Source: Pseudarthrobacter equi (GTDB lineage: Bacteria; Actinomycetota; Actinomycetes; Actinomycetales; Micrococcaceae). From it: DNA of 64,000 nt. The stretch lies in assembly GCF_900105535.1 (NCBI RefSeq), contig NZ_LT629779.1, positions 992,001-1,056,000 on the forward strand. Reading direction: 5' to 3'. Below the pieces are notes generated by a model. That model ran no database searches. It was not told the origin of the DNA and was given only the letters and a program-made list of their open reading frames with translations. Shown here in pieces: positions 61,873 to 64,000 of the stretch. The translations under genes were made by a program, and so were the position numbers. How positions within the stretch are numbered: position 1 is the first letter of the stretch; every line of letters starts with the position of its first letter.

Positions 61873-62385
61873 CTAAGGCCAGTCGGCGGTTCCGGTGGTG
61901 ACATGTTCTGGGATGTGCTCGTAGCTAATCGCTATGCGCACCCTGGCGTTGGAGATGTCCTCCAGGATGCCGTGCACGGCCAGGAACGATTCCTGGCTGC
62001 CGGACCAGCGGCCGGCAGCATGGAGGAACTCGACGAACCGCATCAGAGAGTAGGCGGCCATGACGCCTTCGAAGAGGGTATGCGTGATGAGCGACGACAG
62101 CTTTGCAGACACTTCCGCTGATTTCAGGGCAGTGATGGAACGACCTCCTTCGAAACTGGGATAGAAGCGGAAGAAGAGCGTTAGGCTCTCCAGCACCTCC
62201 TCGATGTCAACGCTGAATCGGTGCTGGGCATACCAGGAGATGAAGTCCGGACTCAGGGATTCCAACTCCTGGATGTTTCCGGTCGACGGGATGGCCACTC
62301 GGGGGATGGCGGTTTTGAACGGGTCTCCAGGTTGGTTCCGCGGATGATTCGTTCGGGCCGCCCGTCGGCGCTGGTTCCTGTCCAC
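61873..62385 (-). CDS. Hypothetical protein, no recognised family
   Basis: 170 residues from GTG 62383-62385 with GAGGA upstream. The N-terminus is basic and disordered (DRNQRRRAARTNHPRN), the rest helical: two segments FISWYAQHRFSVDIEEVLESL and LFEGVMAAYSLMRFVEFLHAAGR, then SFLAVHGILEDISNARVRIAIS (each within the chain). No membrane helix or catalytic motif is evident. It converges on ramB with one base between stops. The base composition is a little less GC-rich than its neighbours. The open frame to 63282 is antisense shadow. Confidence 0.5.
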   Translation of the reverse strand: MDRNQRRRAARTNHPRNQPGDPFKTAIPRVAIPSTGNIQELESLSPDFISWYAQHRFSVDIEEVLESLTLFFRFYPSFEGGRSITALKSAEVSAKLSSLITHTLFEGVMAAYSLMRFVEFLHAAGRWSGSQESFLAVHGILEDISNARVRIAISYEHIPEHVTTGTADWP

Positions 62386-62526
62386 ATTGATCCTCGCTTC
62401 GCTTGCTGTTCGGGGTATCCCAAACGGTAGGAAGGACGCGGTGCGCTTGCTATCACCGGAAGCGCGTATGTGGATAAGGCGCCGAAACCCTGACCCACGC
62501 CCGCTCAGCAGTGGTGGGTTTCCCCG

Positions 62527-62663
62527 CGACGCGCGCTCACTTTCCTGAGGAGAGTGAGCGGGCGTTGGTGTGGGAGCCGCCACGAGTGAGCCCGCGTCGG
62601 TGGGAGTGCCGCCACGAGTGAGCGGGCGTTGGTGTGGGAGCCGCCACGAGTGAGCGCGCGTCG
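62527..62663. repeat. Repeat C, second locus, with three 32-bp tandem units
   Basis: A hairpin CGCTCACT/AGTGAGCG (62533-62560) is followed by tandem units at 62569-62600, 62601-62632 and 62633-62663. Each unit reads TGKGAG-GCCGCCACGAGTGAGC and ends GCGTYGG-type. The last abuts the stop codon of the TAXI gene at 62664. The GACGCGCGCTCACT core equals that at 56842. Confidence 0.75.
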
Positions 62664-63689
62664 CTAGCCGTGGAGGGCGCGGTACGCTGCGGCGGCAGCG
62701 GGGTGCAGCGGGATGCCGGCGGTGTTGATCAGCGTTTCCGGACTGAGGAACTGCACGCCCAGGCTGGACTGCGGAATCAGCTCGCCCGCGTGGTTCACCA
62801 GGAGCTGGACGGTCCGCTCGACGGTGCCGGAATCCAGGTCGGCGCGGCACAGCAGCAGGTTGGCTGTGCCCACCGTCCACACGGCCGGCACTCCCGGGTA
62901 GCTTTCCGCGGGGATGAACACGCGATCGTACTGGGCCCCGTGCCGGGCACGTAGCTCCGGCAGCAGCGACGAGAGGTCCAGCAGCGCCAGCGGCACCTCC
63001 CTCTGTGCGGCGGAGATGGCTGCCGTGGGTACGCCGCCGGACCAGAACAAAGCGTCCACGGTACCGGCCTTCAGGGCTGCGAGGCCGTCGTTCAGGCCCA
63101 GGCTTACGACGGCGACGCTGCCTTGCGCCGCCGGCCCGGCCTCCGCCGAGGTGCCAAGGCCCGCTGCCGCGAGCAGCCGCGGCGTGGTGAGTGACGTCCC
63201 CGAACCCGGCTGGCCCACTGCCACGGTCCGCCCGGACAAGTGTGACAAGGCAGTGATGCCGCTGCCTTTCCGCACCACGCAATGGACGTAGTTTTCATAG
63301 ACCTTCCCCAGCGCAGCCAGTTGTGCGCCGCCGCCAGTCGCATCCATGGCAGGGTCGGCGACCGCATCCGCCAGGGACACAGCAAGCGTGGCCCTTCCAT
63401 CCCGCAACTGCGCCAGGTTGTCCAAACTGCCGCCGGTGGCCACGGCTACAGCTTTTTGGGCCACATTGTGGCGTTCCAGGGAAGCGGCCAGCAGCGTGGA
63501 GAACTCAAGGTAAAAGCCACCCGCCTCACCGCCCGCCACGGTTAGCAGCCCGGGCCGGTTCCCGCTGCAGGCGGACAATACGGACGGGAAGAGGGCCGCT
63601 GCCGCCAGGCCTGCGCCGGTTTTCAGGAGGGACCGTCTGGGCAGGCCGGCACCGGTGAGGCCGGACGCCCTGGCCTCAGCCACGTCCAT
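62664..63689 (-). CDS. TAXI-family TRAP transporter solute-binding lipoprotein
   Basis: 341 residues from ATG 63687-63689. The signal combines a twin-arginine (LPRRSLLK, R18-R19) with a lipobox LSAC (C41), so it is a membrane-anchored binding protein. The TAXI pattern is GGEAGGFYLEFSTLLAASL, QLRDGRATLAVSLADAV, GSGITALSHLSGRTVAVGQPGSGT and DALFWSGGVPTAAI. TAXI proteins bind glutamate-like or carboxylate solutes. No TRAP membrane subunits are near; instead the kinase gene overlaps its start by 14 bases, suggesting a sensing role. Confidence 0.85.
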   Translation of the reverse strand: MDVAEARASGLTGAGLPRRSLLKTGAGLAAAALFPSVLSACSGNRPGLLTVAGGEAGGFYLEFSTLLAASLERHNVAQKAVAVATGGSLDNLAQLRDGRATLAVSLADAVADPAMDATGGGAQLAALGKVYENYVHCVVRKGSGITALSHLSGRTVAVGQPGSGTSLTTPRLLAAAGLGTSAEAGPAAQGSVAVVSLGLNDGLAALKAGTVDALFWSGGVPTAAISAAQREVPLALLDLSSLLPELRARHGAQYDRVFIPAESYPGVPAVWTVGTANLLLCRADLDSGTVERTVQLLVNHAGELIPQSSLGVQFLSPETLINTAGIPLHPAAAAAYRALHG

Positions 63690-63999
63690 CCCCGCCTTCG
63701 GAGGGGCGCTCCAGGACCGGAACAGGAAATTCGAGCCGGGCTGACAGTCCGTGCGGTGCAGCCGTTGCCAGGACCAGGCGGCCACCGTTGGCCGCCGCCA
63801 GTTCACCCACGATCGTCATGCCCAGGCCTGTTCCCCGGACCGAGGCATGCTGCGGCGCCCGCCAAAACCTGGTGGACGCCTGGGCGAGGTCTTTTTCGGA
63901 AAGCCCCGGGCCGTCGTCGTAAATTTCCACCGTGACCATGGAAGGCTCCGCCCGGACGGAAGCAGTGACGGTGGCACCGGGGGCGTACTTGACCGCGTT
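63676..63999 (-). CDS. Sensor histidine kinase, C-terminal part (5' end outside window)
   Basis: 108 codons visible. The HATPase_c domain motifs are the N box NAVKYAP at the right edge, G1 DDGPGLSEKDL, F box RFWRAP and G2 RGTGLGMTIVGELAAANGG. It is the ATP-binding half of a two-component kinase. Its stop lies inside the TAXI gene's first codons (14-base overlap), so the binding protein is translated with it. The response regulator should lie beyond the right edge. Confidence 0.87.
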   Translation of the reverse strand, partial: NAVKYAPGATVTASVRAEPSMVTVEIYDDGPGLSEKDLAQASTRFWRAPQHASVRGTGLGMTIVGELAAANGGRLVLATAAPHGLSARLEFPVPVLERPSEGGDGRG

Positions 64000-64000
64000 G

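Noticed and set aside
62569..62663. CRISPR-like look of three tandem 32-bp units
   Set aside because: Units are contiguous with no unique spacers and no cas genes are present.
62386..63282. Upstream extension of the 170-residue orphan frame to 469 residues
   Set aside because: The extension is antisense to the TAXI gene and the tandem repeats; its Arg/Gly-rich translation is a high-GC shadow.

Overview
The window is a chromosomal segment of a high-GC actinobacterium, most likely an Arthrobacter/Pseudarthrobacter-type member of the Micrococcaceae. The basis is the GC-rich codon use, frequent GTG starts, ATGA/GTGA gene overlaps, actinobacterial families (ANTAR, DUF3151 beside class II aldolase, DUF1990, LytR_C, RamB, SSI-type inhibitors) and TAnnnT -10 boxes placed exactly where leaderless mRNAs would start. 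No phage, transposase, integrase or CRISPR array was seen. Most of the window is core metabolism and information processing with small accessory islands between.

Layout. 1-2.9 kb: fatty-acid/ketoacid uptake and CoA activation (atoE, scoA) divergent from an IclR regulator, with operator-like palindromes between. 3-4.5 kb: nadE and pyrE, divergent. 4.6-8.9 kb: GAF-ANTAR and STAS-like signalling proteins, a Tat-type hydrolase, a HAD phosphatase and a TrmH-type methyltransferase. 9-17.2 kb: fbaA-DUF3151, a UDG-like protein, a secreted M14 peptidase, purA, a DUF1508 protein, an ECF sigma factor with its membrane partner, and a CoA-binding protein. 17.2-23.3 kb: a 2OG-Fe(II) oxygenase, a chain of small overlapping genes and the purSQL operon with a strong terminator. 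24-29.8 kb: a large secreted subtilase facing an overlapping three-gene operon that encodes two subtilisin-inhibitor (SSI) paralogues around a gene usually called 3-methyladenine glycosylase, then an OhrR regulator divergent from small paralogous genes. 30.5-40.6 kb: lysC, an ABC exporter with two permease-like proteins, recR, dnaX with a giant low-complexity linker, SRP RNA and tRNA-Ser. 40.7-50.4 kb: MpaB oxygenase, M23 peptidase, glutathione peroxidase, phosphodiesterase, Stealth protein, HAD protein, LytR_C pair, TetR and DsbA. 50.5-56.7 kb: a GT4 glycosyltransferase with a glycogen-debranching-like enzyme, GNAT, a 2-hydroxyacid dehydrogenase and an MFS exporter. 57-61.9 kb: the glyoxylate shunt (aceB, aceA) with its regulator ramB. 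The right end holds an orphan protein, a TAXI solute-binding protein and the C-terminus of a sensor kinase.

Acetate and short-chain acid use is a theme at both ends (scoA/atoE, then aceBA/ramB). The most unusual material is the subtilase/SSI island, one member of which has lost its signal peptide and one disulfide, and several families of intergenic inverted or tandem repeats (near 2.9, 10.5, 12.7, 14.3, 56.8, 58.9 and 62.6 kb). All product names come from reading motifs and recalled family patterns; no database search was run.
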